DNA of 64,000 bases from contig UWYS01000005.1 of the NCBI GenBank assembly GCA_900291925.1, positions 434,001 through 498,000 of the forward strand. Reading direction: 5' to 3'. Shown in pieces: positions 21,845-33,678 of this stretch (position 1 is its first letter; each line of letters opens with the position of its first letter). The DNA comes from Thecaphora thlaspeos. Lineage: Eukaryota; Basidiomycota; Ustilaginomycetes; Urocystidales; Glomosporiaceae. The position numbers were made by a program, and so were the translations under genes. Below the pieces are notes generated by a model that had not been told where the DNA came from, did no database searches, and saw nothing but the letters and a program-made list of their open reading frames with translations.

Positions 21845-24800
21845 ATGCCATCTGACGTCGCGGCCCGGTACCAGCCGCCGCTGGTCACCCTCTCGGGCGG
21901 GCTCGTATCGACCGTCCATACCGTCCTCGGCTTCGTCGCCTTCTTTGGCGCCCTTGCCACCGCGCTCGCCTTTCACTGGGAGAAGGTCGTCAAAAACCAT
22001 GTCGCAGGGTGGCCGGACGAGTGGTGGCCCTCTGTTTCGGCCACCATCGGCGATTGGTATCCGGAGCGCAACATCTTTCAGGTCGGCATCGCCCTGATGG
22101 CCGGTCCACGCTTCCTTCTCGTCTTCCTCTCGGCCCTCCTCGTCTCGCTCGCTACGCCCTTAGGGTCCAAGAAGGCTGCCATCCTGCTGCTCGTCGGCAC
22201 CGCGAGGACATTCGCCTGCGGCGGCTGGGTCTACGTCACCTCGAGCGACAACCACGACTTCCACGACATCGCCATGGCTGCCTACCTCCTGCTGACGCCG
22301 CCCTGGATGTTCATCACCAGCGGCAGCCTTGCACCGCAGCCCAACAAGTTTGACTCGGCAGCCGCCAGTGACACGGCCAGCAGGCACGAGCGCGGAAACG
22401 TCTCGGCCAAAGCCACCAAGATGCGGTGCATCGCCTCGCTATCCTTCCTCTCCTGCATCCCGCCCATGGGCCTCTTCTTCTACCGCCACAATGTCCTTAG
22501 AATCCCGGGAGCCTACTCTCACTATGCCTACTTTGAGTGGGGCCTTATTGTCTTTGTAAGTGCCGAAGGGAGTGGGGATGAAAATGTCAGGCCCGTGACT
22601 TACCGGTCGAACATTGTGCCTCCCATTCATCGCCGCCAACACGCAGGACCTGCTCTTTGATGCCGCTAGCGTGTACGACCTCTCGCGGCTAGAGATTCAC
22701 GTTGTTGAGGCGCCCAAGACCGCGGTCGCAGCCGGCAAGGGCAAGGTCGGCGGAGCCTGGGCGAAAGGCGGCAAGACGGAGGCCTTCACCGTCGGCGCAT
22801 GGAGCACCGTCCCTGCAGACATTGGGTACGGTGGCTCGACCCTCCCCTTTGCACAAGATGCGCGTGGACTGTAGCGGCCCAGCCTGTACGATTACTGATC
22901 TTCTCCCCACGCTGCTCTCTGAACTTCTGATTCCTCTTCGCCCGTCCGCCTGCCTTGAATCCTCAATCATCTCGCTCGTCCTGCATTTGCACACGACACA
23001 CGTTTTGACTCGACCCGGCTGACCTGAACAGCACCGAGACGAACCCGATGAGTGCAAAGACGGAAGTCGGGCAGAGCAAGAAGAGCGCCTACCGTGAAAC
23101 AGACGCCATCGAGGCCTCCACCGCCCGAGACGTCGCCTCGATGGTCTCGGACTGCGTTCTTGGTGAGAATTTGACGTTGTACACAAGCGTAGCCCCCGAA
23201 CGACGGCCATCTGCTGACCGTCTCCTCTGCTTGTCCTTCGCTCGCCCGAACAGCATTTTGCTTCTGGACCAACCTGACGGCCCTGCACCCTATGATCTTT
23301 TACTGTGAGCCCGCCGCGGTGCGGTGGAGAATTAGTAGGCCGTATGATGTGCTCTGACTCCACATCTTTACTATCACCCTTCACCGCCCCTGCCGTCCCT
23401 AAATCGAACAGTCAGCGTCTACAATATGGGCATCAGCGCACACGAGGCGTTCCTGATCTCCCAGGTCATCGGCCTCGGGCTCACTCTGGCCGTTCCACCC
23501 CTCCGACGCCTGGCGATGGACACGATCGGAGGTGTGGCTCATGTTGGAAGGCTTGCTAACGGACCGAATGCGGTAATGTGGCTGCTGTCGCTGGCGGGAA
23601 TCGCGAGCTGGTGGATCAAAAGCGCCTTCTATCGCCTGGTGGCGGTGGCCTTCTCCAACGCAACTCTAGCAGTGCTTCTCGCGAGGGACTGGGGCGCCAG
23701 CTGGGAGGTCGGTCAGCTCACCAACAAGCTCGGCGTGTTCCTCGTCGGACTGCTTCTATCCAACCTGGCCAAGTACGCCAATCACAGGTACGTTCGCTTG
23801 CCTTGCCGGCTAGGAGGCTGGCTTTACTTCCGCTTGCTGACGCCTACTTCGACCGAAACGCACACTGGTCCGTTTGCCCTACGACACAGCAATAATCCCG
23901 CCTGGCCGTTCCTCAACTCGACAAACGGTGGCCTTAACGGACTGGCCCTCGCGCTCGGCGTTCTCTGCACGCTGGAAATGTTCACACGACCGCGACCGCA
24001 AGGCCGACCCGCCATCAACTTCCGCTCCACATCGGAAGGCTACGCCAGCTTCTGGAAGGCTGCCGTGGGCATGGGAGCCCTACTGTGGGCGTTTCACGAG
24101 CGCCTCACCGATTCGGGCACTCTGATCGCCTGGGGATGGACGGGCTATCCCGTTCAGGGTCCCATGGCGATCCAGTACGGCTCGGTCATCATTGCCGCCA
24201 TGGCCGCAAGCATCCTCATCGCCATGCGGCAGCCCGCCCTAGCATCGAGTGCCCTGCTCCTCGCGATCCACTGCGTGTCGGCCTACCTGCTCAAGGGGCA
24301 CACCGACTGGATCAGCTTCGCTGGCGCCGTCGGATTCGCCTTTACCATTCCCCCGCTCGTCTTTCCACTCGTCGCTTCGGCGATGCGCCATCACCCGCTC
24401 AAGGTGATGCTGGCAAGCTGGCTGGTCGCCAACGTGCTAATCTTCCTGTCGATCCTCACCGTCGCATATGCGTTCGTTCCTGGCGGCAATGTGATGCGGG
24501 AGCGCACGGGCTTCATGCTGGTCGTCCAAGTCGCCATGCTAGGCGTGGGCCTTGCCAACGCACGCCAGGCCAACGCGGTCGCAGAGGCCTCAGCGCCGAA
24601 TGACAAGGAGGCCGAGAAGGCTGCAGCGGCGGCATCCCGTGCGGCGGCATCGCCGCCCCAAGCGGGCTCTTCGTACGTCAAGAACCTCAGCAGGATGCTG
24701 GCCGTCATCGTCGTACTTGGAAACGTCGTACCTGCTTTCCGGTCGGTTGACCCGACTTCGATCCAGCCCTACCACGCACCCGAGCGTCTGGTAACGGCTG

Positions 24801-25627
24801 GTATGTGGACGGTCCACTTTGCGCTCGACCAATCGATGCACGACAGCTCGCGGCGGATGGCCTCAGTGCTCAAAGATCTCGAAATGGACCTCTTTTGCCT
24901 CGTCGAGAGCGACCTACACCGGCCCGTCTTTGGTAATCGCGACCTTAGCCAGTACCTGGCCGAGGAACTCAAGATGTATGCCGACATCGGACCGTCGCCT
25001 GCGAAGAACACTTGGGGCGCAGCGCTCTTCTCCAAGTTTCCCATCATCAACAGCACGCACCACCTGCTCCCTTCGCCCCACGGCGAGCTTGCGCCGGCGA
25101 TCCACGCGGTGCTCGACGTCTACGGCGTCGAGACCCACGTCGTCTGCTCGCACAACGGCCAGGAGGAGGACGCCCTTGACCGCCAGCTCCAGACGACCGA
25201 GATTGCCCGCATCCTCCGCGAGGCTCACCCGCATCCCGCCATCTTCCTGGGCTACGTGGTGACCAAGCCGCATGCCCCGCGTCCAGCCCCCTATCAGATC
25301 CTTTTCGAGGATGGGAAGCTGCACGACGTCGACGCAGGGGATCAGGATCGATGGTGTCAGTACCTCGGATTCCGAGGTTTGGAGAGAATCTCGTATGTCC
25401 GGGTGTCGCGCTACACGGTCACAGATACAGAGCTTCAGACCTTCAAGTTGATAATGCCGGCGGAGGGTCCGACAGATCTCGACCGCAACGAGTTCGTCAG
25501 GACGGTGGCCAGTGAAACGTATCCCGAAGCCGTCCGGTACCCCACCAAGTTTATCGATCTCGCAGCGAAGGTCTACGACAAGCATAAGTACAGTCCGTTC
25601 CCTTGGCCGATATACTACAGTCGATGA
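21845..25627 (+). CDS. CWH43: GPI-anchor lipid remodelling protein Cwh43 (six exons)
   Basis: Cwh43 replaces the lipid of GPI anchors with ceramide in the ER and joins a PGAP2-like half to a PGAP2IP-like half. Exons: 21845-22555, 22647-22825, 23032-23162, 23254-23304, 23412-23787, 23890-25627; all have GT-AG ends and phases agree, giving 1061 residues. Exons 1-4 encode the Frag1/DRAM/Sfk1-type multi-pass half, ending FCFWTNLTALHPMIFYF across the exon 4/5 join. Exons 5-6 give roughly ten further membrane helices. A C-terminal domain of the endonuclease/exonuclease/phosphatase fold follows: FCLVESDLHRPVFGNRDLSQ, GPSPAKNTWGAALFSKFPII, HLLPSPHGELAPAI, EEDALDRQLQTTEI, and DRWCQYLGFRGLERISYVRV then TDTELQ. 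Intron 5 is 102 bases with no in-frame stop, so retention would insert 34 residues without breaking the frame. Confidence 0.9.
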
Positions 25628-26424
25628 GCCACGCGCCACCTATCCGCTCGCCGCGACTGCCGACAAAGCCGGCTCTTGAAGGACTTGGCAGCTGCAGCGC
25701 ATCCAAGACCTTGTGGGCGTTCCGTAACGAGCTGGCCATGGCGGGACGTGCACGAATGCTTTCCTTCTGCTTCTGCTTTGTAACCGTGATATACTGTGGC
25801 GAGTGCGCATGAGTCCCTGTATACAGTAATTAGTTCCTTCCACGCGCGCATGCACTTTCCTTTCTCTTTCTCTCCATCAATCTAATCCATTCATTGCACA
25901 CGACGAGAGCTCATGAGCCCAAGACACTCCTGCCTGGCCGTCTATCTCATCTCCTCGTTGCAGCACCATACCGACACACACACTGTCACACAGCCAGCAT
26001 TTCGACAGACTAGCGAGCATCGTCTCACTGCCACAACCATGTATAGATTCGAAGGAGAGCGGGCATTGGTCTATACTTCGACGTGCCTCCCTCGGTGCGG
26101 CTTGCTCTCGAAGGGCGTTTGTTGTCGTTGGACGGCCTGCGGAGCGAAGGACGGGAAAGAGGCGATGGATGTGTGGCGACGGGCCGACAAGAGGCGAGGC
26201 GCTGTCGACTTTTGACTGGCGGTACAATGTGGAGTATTACGTAATGCATGTATGCGTCGGTGGGATGTGGGTTGGCGCATGTCGGTCAGAAGGAAAAAAG
26301 TTGTGGCAATTCAACCCAAAAAAAGTGCCACAAAGCCCGCCTTCTTCCCTCGCCCTTCGCAACTTGACTTCGCACCTCCTTCAACCCCTCAACCCCTGCC
26401 ACCATCCACACTTTCGCCGCCAAC
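25628..26424. other. Intergenic region CWH43-NOP9
   Basis: About 800 bases between a stop and the next start on the same strand. The short open frames seen on both strands lack motifs or splice-linked continuations. The last 150 bases are pyrimidine-rich, as expected for the NOP9 leader. Confidence 0.45.
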
Positions 26425-29246
26425 ATGTCCAGCAGACCCCCGGAGAAGATCAGAAAGCGTGGCAAGAAGCCCTCACAGCGGCACAAGCAAGAGGCAGAGG
26501 CAGCCGGCCCCGCCGTCGTCCAAGCCGCACCCGCACCCGCACCCGCACCCGACGCTGCCACCACAGAGCATCCGGCAGTCGCCAGCGGCGGCGGCGACCA
26601 CAACGACGCCCAGCCCGACTGGATCCGCAGCGATCCTTCCTCATCGTCCAAGCAGGCCTCCGACGCTCCCTTTGGCTTTGTCGATATCGAGGTCAAGGCC
26701 TACTTCCGCCAGATCTGGACCACGCTCCAGGAGCTCGAGACGCAGGGATACCGTTCGCAAAACACCTTTTCCGAGCTCGAACAGATCACCAACCCGCACA
26801 CAGCCGCCTACGCCAACGGAGCCAGTTACGATAACGACGCAGCAGACGACCAACTAGCGTTGCTGATCAAGGCGATCCTCTCCGAGGTGGATGGCAAGGA
26901 GCTCATGCTGGCCACCGACCCGGATACCAGCATCGTCATGGAAGGTCTCGTCCAAAGGATCGGACAGAAGCCGCTACGTGTCCTCATGGACCGGATGGCG
27001 GGCAACTATACCACTCTGGCGTGCCATCGCTTTGGTTCACACGTCCTCGAGACGTGTCTGGCCGCACTGCAGCCCGCCATCACCGCCGAAAACAGGCGGG
27101 ACGGCGCAAAGGGAAAGGCGAGGCTTGCAGAGATTGTCAGCAAAGAGGGCGTGCTGAGGTCGTCTACCCACATCTTCCTCGGCTTCTGCAGCGTGAGTAG
27201 GCTGCCGGCTCAAGCCCGAGTGCCTGGGTGGTGATTTCGTAGCTGATCGTGTGCCTCTCTCGCATCCTCCATCCTCTGCTCTCGTGCCTGGTCTTGACCC
27301 GCAACAGGAACTCGAAGAGAGTCTCCAAGAGCTTACCAAGGACGCGTTCGGCTCGCACGTCCTTCGCTCCACGCTGCTCCTCCTCACCGGCCAGTCGATC
27401 CAGTCCACGGCAGCACAGCGCTCCAAGCGCTCGTCCAAGTTCCGACAGAAGAAGACGGGCGCCAGCGGCGGCGAGCTGGAAGAAGATCCCATCGCCCGCC
27501 CTTCGGCCGATACCAAGGTTGTGATTCCCTCGTCTTTCCTCGCCACGCTGCGCAGGCTCACCTCAGCCGGCTTCGCCGGGCTAGGCTCGGCGGAGGTGCG
27601 GAGCTTGGCGATCGACACCGTCGCCAGTCCCGTGCTGCAGCTCTTTATGTCGCTCGAGGCTCTCGAGTTGCAGGACAAGGCGGGCGAAGATGGAGAGGGG
27701 GCCTGGAAGGGAAGCCTGACGGACATCGTCTTGGACGGTCTCGTGAGCCGTGCCGCCACTGGCGAGGAAAGAAGACGGGGCGGGGCTGAAGCCGCCACCA
27801 GCGCAGAGAGATCGGACCACCTCGAATCCTGCCTGCGCGACTCGGTCGCCTCGCACGCTCTCCAGGTGGCCGTCTCGGTGGCGCCCACGTCGGCCGTCGA
27901 GCTGTTCTACTCGCTCTACGTCTCGGGACGTCTGGGCCAGCTAGGCTCCCACCCTTCAGCTCGACACGTCGTCATCGAATGCCTCCGCCGCCTCGCCACT
28001 CCGTCGCTGCTGGGGTCGACGATCGAAGAGTGCAGCAAAGTCGGCGAGGCGCTCGTCAAGCAAGCTGCGCTCGGCGTTCTGCAAGCGTTGCTGGAGCGGT
28101 GTGGAGCATTGCAGGTGCAGGAGAAGGAGGCGGTCAAGACGGTCCTGATCGCTTTCAAGCTGGTCAACAAGGATGGCGTCTTCAACGACGAGAGGGAGGT
28201 CAAGGCGGTCCTACCCGTCCTTCTGAGCGGCAAGACGAAAAAGGCCTACTACAAGGCGCTCGCGGCCGCTTCCAGTGCCGGCGGCGCTGACAGGGCCGAA
28301 AAGAAGGGGAAGAAGGGTGGGAAGCGGGACCTGAAGCGAAAACGAGGCGGCGAAAAAAAGGTCGACGATGCCCAAGCCGACGAGGAAGAAGCAGAGGCGA
28401 ACGAGGAAGCCGCAACCGTCGCCGAGATCGAGCGGGCAGACGAGCACGAGCAGAATGGCGACACCGCGACGACCGCCGCGGTGGAGGTGACACCAGGTCC
28501 GCTCTCGGAAGATCTCATCTCGACACCCGGCAGTCTGCTCCTGCAAACGCTGTGCCGACTCTCGTCACCGCACAACGAGGTGGTCGTCACGTCGCTGCTG
28601 GCGCAGGCGTCACTGCTACCGTTGGCCTGCAACGCCACGGCATCGCACATCATCCTCGCCTGTCTCAACAGCAGCACGATGTCGTTCGCCCAGCGCAGGA
28701 AGATCGTCATGGCCCTACTACCGGACATGCACGTGCTCGTGGATGACAAGTGGGGGAGCAGAGTGGCGGATGCAGTATGGGCTAGAGCTGATGGTTTCAC
28801 AAAGGTGAGTCCTCGACAACCCCCATTGCAAGGCCAGTGGGATTGACCAGTCACTGATGCTGACATTTCGACTCTTCCTCTCTCCCCCCCTCTCTCTCTT
28901 TCACGAACCCGAACCCAAGGAAAAACTCACCACACTACTCGCACACGAGCGCCACCTCCTCTCATCGTACTACGGCGCCTTCTTCCTACGCAAGCTCAAC
29001 CTCGCCCTCTTCCGCAAGCCGAACAAGATGCGCGAGTGGCGCGACTTTGTCTCCAAGACCGACGCACCCTCCTTCTCCATCACGCTGCTCGAGGAAGAGC
29101 AAGGCAGACAGGCAGGAGCCGTCCTCGGTGGCGATAGCGGAAATCGGGAGGTCGTAGAGAATGACGAAGAGATGATGGGTAAGGGCAACAAGAGGGCGAA
29201 GGAGAAAGTTGATAGGGAGTTGGACGATATTCTTGCGCAGTTCTGA
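26425..29246 (+). CDS. NOP9: Nucleolar Pumilio-repeat protein Nop9 (three exons)
   Basis: Nop9 binds ITS1/20S pre-rRNA and is needed for 18S rRNA maturation in the nucleolus. Exons 26425-27192, 27308-28804 and 28920-29246; both introns are phase 0 with GTGAGT donors; 863 residues. The N-terminus is basic (KIRKRGKKPSQRHKQ). PUF-type repeat cores are visible: ELMLATDPDTSIVMEGLVQR, YTTLACHRFGSHVLETCL, AFGSHVLRSTLLLL, LRDSVASHALQVAV, HPSARHVVIECL, NATASHIILACLN and DKWGSRVADAVW. A Lys/Glu-rich insert (KKGKKGGKRDLKRKRGG) lies in the middle. The last exon ends in the Nop9-like SYYGAFFLRKLNLALFRKP. The gene is convergent with orphan 2, only 66 bases apart. Confidence 0.9.
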
Positions 29247-29312
29247 GGAAGGGTTTCCTGTTCACGTTTTCAAGGAGAGCGACGATGGGATTGTCAAACG
29301 AGCGACATACAA

Positions 29313-32300
29313 CTAAACGATCTCCACCCACTTTTCTTCTACGATGAGCACGCCGTTTCTCGGCGTGTTGAGCCTGACGACAGACCTCTCCTCGCTCATC
29401 GTCGTCTTGGGCGCACCGAACAGCGCCCTGACGCGGCTCGACCTGCTCTTGACCTTGATCGGCCTGACGGCGACCTCCTTGCCTGCCTTGCGAGCCGCGA
29501 CGTACCTCTCCACCTCTCTGATCCTCTGCGGTTCCGTCTCGTCCAACCCGGTGACACCTTTCGTGCGCTGAGCATCCGTCCTCGCCACGTACAGCGTGGG
29601 GAGGGAGGCGGTGTGCGCCGAGGAAGAGAGGCAGTAAGTGCCCTGCTTCTCCGGCTCAGACTCTTCCGAACCCGACCACGAGATGTGACCATCGCGTCGA
29701 CGGTGGTGATGGTGAGACCGACGACGGGTCTGCGCGACCGTAGCGGCCAGGGATGAGGCGGCGAGAAGGTCGCGGTAACGCACCGACATGTCGCGCGCCT
29801 TGGAGAGGTCCGACGTCGAGAGGGTATCACGCGATGCAGCATTGCGACGGTACATGCTCGCCGCCCGCACCGTCCCCATACTCATGTGCGGATTAGGGAA
29901 CGAGGCGGACATCTCGATCGTCGTCGCCAATGACGACGACAGTCTCGACATCGTCCGACTGGTGCGTTTCGAGGTCGATGGATCGCTGTTCCGACGCTCG
30001 CTCAACGGAACATCGTCATCCTCATCGTCCGGCTCAGAGTCGGAGGAGAAGTAGGACTTTGCCTCGCTCCCGGCACTGTCTCGACCCGCCTTGTCGAAAC
30101 CGCCCCTCAGGTCCAGAGAGCTGAGACGCGTAGGAACCGCGGGGTTGCGCGAGGAACGTGCTTTGGCCAGCTTCAGCTCGGTGGCCTGCAGGTTGGTCGC
30201 GGCGAAGAAGGACGAGGCGTGCTGTCGCCCCAGTGGGCGCGGCCGCGAGAGGACAGAGGTCGACGCGGAAGCCGGCAAGGGCGGCCTTGTCGGCGTCATT
30301 GTCGTCGTCGAGCGAGGGAGTGCAGAGAGAGGCGGTCGAAGCAGATTCGAAGCGGAGGTCGAACTGGACACAGCGGCGGCGGCAAAGGGTCGGTGGAACT
30401 GCGGCACCATCTCAAAGGTCGTGTTACTCTCCTGCTCGAACCCAGCGGGACAGGTAATGGACCTCGTCAAGACTGTTGGATGAGACAGGGGGCCGGGCTC
30501 CGACTCATAGCTGTTGGTCGGTGCGGCAGAGGCGGAGGCCGTCGAATCGACGAGCGGATGGGTGCCAAAGGGGACCGGGGAGGGCAATGCCTCCATCGGA
30601 TCGAGGCTGCACCCGTCCAGCATCAGCTCTGGCGTCGTCAGCGGAGCATCAAAGGGGTTGTCGCAGAGGTGCGACGCGATCGACGCTTTCTCCTCCCTGG
30701 GCGACATGGCCGGCGAGACGACATAGTTCCACGTTAGGCTGTCGTCGACGAGGTAGCTGAACTCGTCCATGATCATCGGCGTGCCGGCGACCTTTTCCTG
30801 CTTGTTGACGGACTCGGCGACGTGTCCGTCGAAGCGAGGCGAAGGCGTGTTGCACGCTAGCGGATCAGCGCACAGGCGTCGAACGTCGATCTCGTTGGGT
30901 CCGAGCGGCGAGAAGGCGGCATCTTTCGGGGTCGAAGGCATCGAGTCGTCATCATCGCCCTCAAAGCTGAGCCTGTCGAAGTCATCCTCCAGATGGCCGC
31001 GTGCCGTCGCAGCCGCCTTGGCCGCCGAAAGCTCTCCCGAGAGGATCGGCGAAGAACGGGCCGACGTGGCGTTCGAGGCGAGACGTCTGTCGACCACCTC
31101 TGGACCGAACCGCAGCGCGGGCTGACGTCGCTGGAGCTGTTGGATTTGCAGCTGCTGAACGGGGCTGTGATCGACCCTCGTCTCTTCCGAATCGTGTGAG
31201 CTGCTCCAGCTGCTTCCTACCTCGGCGCGTTCACCGTCGTAGTCGCTCAATTCCTCGCTATCGGCCAGTGAGGAAGAGACGTGCGACACGGTCGGCTTGT
31301 TGTAGCGGTAGCCCATGCCACAGAGGAACGCCATTTGCTCCTCGACAGAGAGGCTGAGGACATGGTCAAAGTTCATGCCTGGTGCTGCTCGATCGCCCTG
31401 GCCAGATGATGAGAGGGGCAGCTCGTTCTCATCGTCGAGGAGGTGGAAGCTGGCATGGAGGCGCGCCAACTTGTGTGCGTCGGCGGCGCCATCCTCGCCG
31501 TCTGACGATTCGGCGCTCGACTCCTCGCCGGGGACGTGATCGTCATCCTCTATGTGCACCAGGCTGGGCGGGGACGACTTCTGATCCTTGTAGGCGGGTA
31601 GCTGGCTGGCCTGCTGGTAACTAGGAGGCAGGGTGCGCTCGCTTCGGTCGCTACTGATCGGTGAGTAGATCAGTTCGTCCTCCTGCGGCCGCACCACGTC
31701 GCGTGCTACGTCCCGATCTACCTTGCTGTCGCTCTTCTCCATGGCTTCGGCAGCGAAAATGACCGGCGAAGCGGCTCGGCTGGAATCCGGCGACCATCCT
31801 TGGCTGCCACTGTTCAGGGCCAGCGAGGCCGGCCACTGCATCGGCGAAAAGGTGCATGCCGTCAGCGGTAGGCACGGGCTGATCTGATTGATGAACGCCT
31901 CGGCATCGGCGCGGAACGATGCCGAACGCATGCTCGCAGGTAGCCTGACGGCCGACGCCGTGGACATCGTGGGTCGACGACGAATCGAAGGTGTCCGGCC
32001 ACCTACACGAGTGCGGTCGGATGGCGGAAGCGGGAAGCTAAAAGTTTCGGACCGTGACCTCGCGAGAGTGGGGCTGCTGCTGCCTGCTGCCTGTCCCGAA
32101 GGGCCCTGCTGCGGTGAGAGGCAGTCGAAGACAACCTCGTGCGTGGTCAGAGCCCTTCGACGGTCTGTTCGCATCTCGAAATCGCTATCCGAGCCCGACT
32201 CGGTATCAGTTGAAGCGGACTCAGCGTCACGGGGTTGAGTCATCCTCACACTAGGCGAGACTCTCCTGTCGATGGCTCGGAAGGATGGAACGCTCCGCGA

Positions 32301-32456
32301 GCTAGAGATGTTGAGCCGCTGGACCGGCGAGTATAGGGAATGGGCCAAGATGCTGGGAAGGACGAGAGGTCGCAGTTTGAGGCTGTCCTTGCGGTAGTCG
32401 TCCATCTGGTCGTCGGCGGCGAAAGCGCTAGCGACGAGGTAGCCGAATTCATTCAT
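29313..32456 (-). CDS. Large Ser-rich protein, unknown function (orphan 2)
   Basis: Uninterrupted frame of 1047 residues from the ATG at 32456. No known domain is recognised. It is Ser/Pro/Arg-rich, with an acidic DTESGSDSDFE patch and many SxxS/RRxS sites. A short motif occurs twice: MNEFGYLVAS at residues 1-10 and MDEFSYLVDD near residue 562. This argues that the first ATG is the true start even though other Met codons follow. Other islands are VSPSVRMTQPRDAESAST, EEQMAFLCGMGYRYNKPTVS, a His-rich RRRSHHHHRRRDGH, and a C-terminal hydrophobic-charged end LNTPRNGVLIVEEKWVEIV. No signal peptide or membrane helix is evident. Its style resembles orphan 1, but I could not align the two. Confidence 0.75.
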   Translation of the reverse strand: MNEFGYLVASAFAADDQMDDYRKDSLKLRPLVLPSILAHSLYSPVQRLNISSSRSVPSFRAIDRRVSPSVRMTQPRDAESASTDTESGSDSDFEMRTDRRRALTTHEVVFDCLSPQQGPSGQAAGSSSPTLARSRSETFSFPLPPSDRTRVGGRTPSIRRRPTMSTASAVRLPASMRSASFRADAEAFINQISPCLPLTACTFSPMQWPASLALNSGSQGWSPDSSRAASPVIFAAEAMEKSDSKVDRDVARDVVRPQEDELIYSPISSDRSERTLPPSYQQASQLPAYKDQKSSPPSLVHIEDDDHVPGEESSAESSDGEDGAADAHKLARLHASFHLLDDENELPLSSSGQGDRAAPGMNFDHVLSLSVEEQMAFLCGMGYRYNKPTVSHVSSSLADSEELSDYDGERAEVGSSWSSSHDSEETRVDHSPVQQLQIQQLQRRQPALRFGPEVVDRRLASNATSARSSPILSGELSAAKAAATARGHLEDDFDRLSFEGDDDDSMPSTPKDAAFSPLGPNEIDVRRLCADPLACNTPSPRFDGHVAESVNKQEKVAGTPMIMDEFSYLVDDSLTWNYVVSPAMSPREEKASIASHLCDNPFDAPLTTPELMLDGCSLDPMEALPSPVPFGTHPLVDSTASASAAPTNSYESEPGPLSHPTVLTRSITCPAGFEQESNTTFEMVPQFHRPFAAAAVSSSTSASNLLRPPLSALPRSTTTMTPTRPPLPASASTSVLSRPRPLGRQHASSFFAATNLQATELKLAKARSSRNPAVPTRLSSLDLRGGFDKAGRDSAGSEAKSYFSSDSEPDDEDDDVPLSERRNSDPSTSKRTSRTMSRLSSSLATTIEMSASFPNPHMSMGTVRAASMYRRNAASRDTLSTSDLSKARDMSVRYRDLLAASSLAATVAQTRRRSHHHHRRRDGHISWSGSEESEPEKQGTYCLSSSAHTASLPTLYVARTDAQRTKGVTGLDETEPQRIREVERYVAARKAGKEVAVRPIKVKSRSSRVRALFGAPKTTMSEERSVVRLNTPRNGVLIVEEKWVEIV

Positions 32457-32729
32457 GATGAATGGTGGTCGTCTGGCCAGAGATCGACTGAGAAACGCTC
32501 AGATGGCGGTGTTCTGACGGTCCTCGTGAGCCTCAGTTTCGAAGATCGGCTCGAAAGATGCTGAACGAAGAGGGCCAAGGAGATGAAATGGGTTGAGAAA
32601 GGAAGCGACCGGCGCTTTGCAAAGATGAGAAACAAGGAAGGGGCGAAAGGGGGAAGCGGTGGAAGTGGTAAAAGGTAAAGGGAGACGGAGCGGTGGCGAC
32701 CAAGCACCTAAGAAGCTGAAGGGGAACAA

Positions 32730-32733
<4 letters not shown>

Positions 32734-32794
<61 letters not shown>
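32734..32794 (+). repeat. (AG)n microsatellite, about 30 units
   Basis: About 61 bases of uninterrupted AG, some 280 bases upstream of the orphan 2 start codon. On the orphan 2 sense strand it reads CT, a common configuration in fungal promoters and leaders. Confidence 0.9.
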
Positions 32795-32797
<3 letters not shown>

Positions 32798-33512
32798 GTG
32801 GGAGAGGTGGGAGAGGAAGGTGGTGGGGTTGAGTTGCACTTGCCTGGCCCTTAAGAGAGGGGTCGGTAGGTTGGGCAAGTCAACGGTATCCGCCCTGGCC
32901 AAGAGGAATGACCTAGCTCGGCCTTGCTTGGCAGCTCTGGCCTGCAGAGGGAGGATGACTGGATCGGAAGTGTCCACAGACAAGGTCGAGACCGACTTTG
33001 CAAGGACGGCACGCCAGGAAAAGAAGGCCGGAATCAGCTAGGTCGAGGTAGCATCTACGGTCGGAGCGTGGCTTGCGAAGAGGGACAGTCAAGTACCGTG
33101 CGCAGCGAAGAGCGTGCAGAGCTGTACAGTAGCGTAGCCATGCGTCGATGCTTGGCGGAACTGGACAGGCTATGGCTGCGCGTTCGGGGGCCGCCAACAC
33201 GCGGCGGGAAAAAGGGAAGGCCACGTGACCCTTGGGCTATATCGTTTTCCTGCTGTGCTAGACGGCCGCCAGCCTACAGTAGCTAGTGGGTGGACGGGCA
33301 GCTGGGCGGGTAGGTGTTGCATGCTCATGGAGAACGTCATTTGGAGCTACACAGAAAAAGCGATCCATGTGCTTGCTGTGGCGCTGGGAGCGATGCGATC
33401 GTTGGAGCGGCGATGTGATTGTGATTGTGGGTGTGGGCATGGCGGGCTGCTTGTTCGGCTCCGAGTGCAGTGGAGTCAGAGTGGTGCTGTGCGCAAGCTG
33501 GCACCTTTCACC

Positions 33513-33544
33513 TTTGGCACTTTGGCACTTTGGCACTTTGGCAA
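33513..33544 (+). repeat. Tandem TTTGGCAC units
   Basis: Just under four copies of an eight-base unit, ending TTTGGCAA, about 135 bases upstream of the microprotein start codon. GGCAC/TTGGC cores are a plausible array of factor-binding sites, but this is inference. Confidence 0.75.
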
Positions 33545-33678
33545 AGCTCGGCTCAGTCAAGGCCGCCTCGCGCTTCTTGCCTCTCTTCCACTCTCCCGCC
33601 ACACGCCTCTTTTGTCGTCTGCGCCGTCGTCTCTTCGGCTTCCGAAAGAGCGTCTAGCGTCTCTCACTTACGCCCGGC

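Larger units (their letters stand above)
32457..33678. other. Divergent intergenic region with microsatellites
   Basis: About 1.2 kb between orphan 2 (minus) and the microprotein gene (plus). It contains the long (AG)n tract at 32734-32794 and the TTTGGCAC tandem at 33513-33544. No further gene is supported. Confidence 0.5.

Noticed and set aside
25877..26227. Minus-strand frame of 116 codons between CWH43 and NOP9
   Set aside because: No motif, no splice continuation and composition like the surrounding non-coding DNA.
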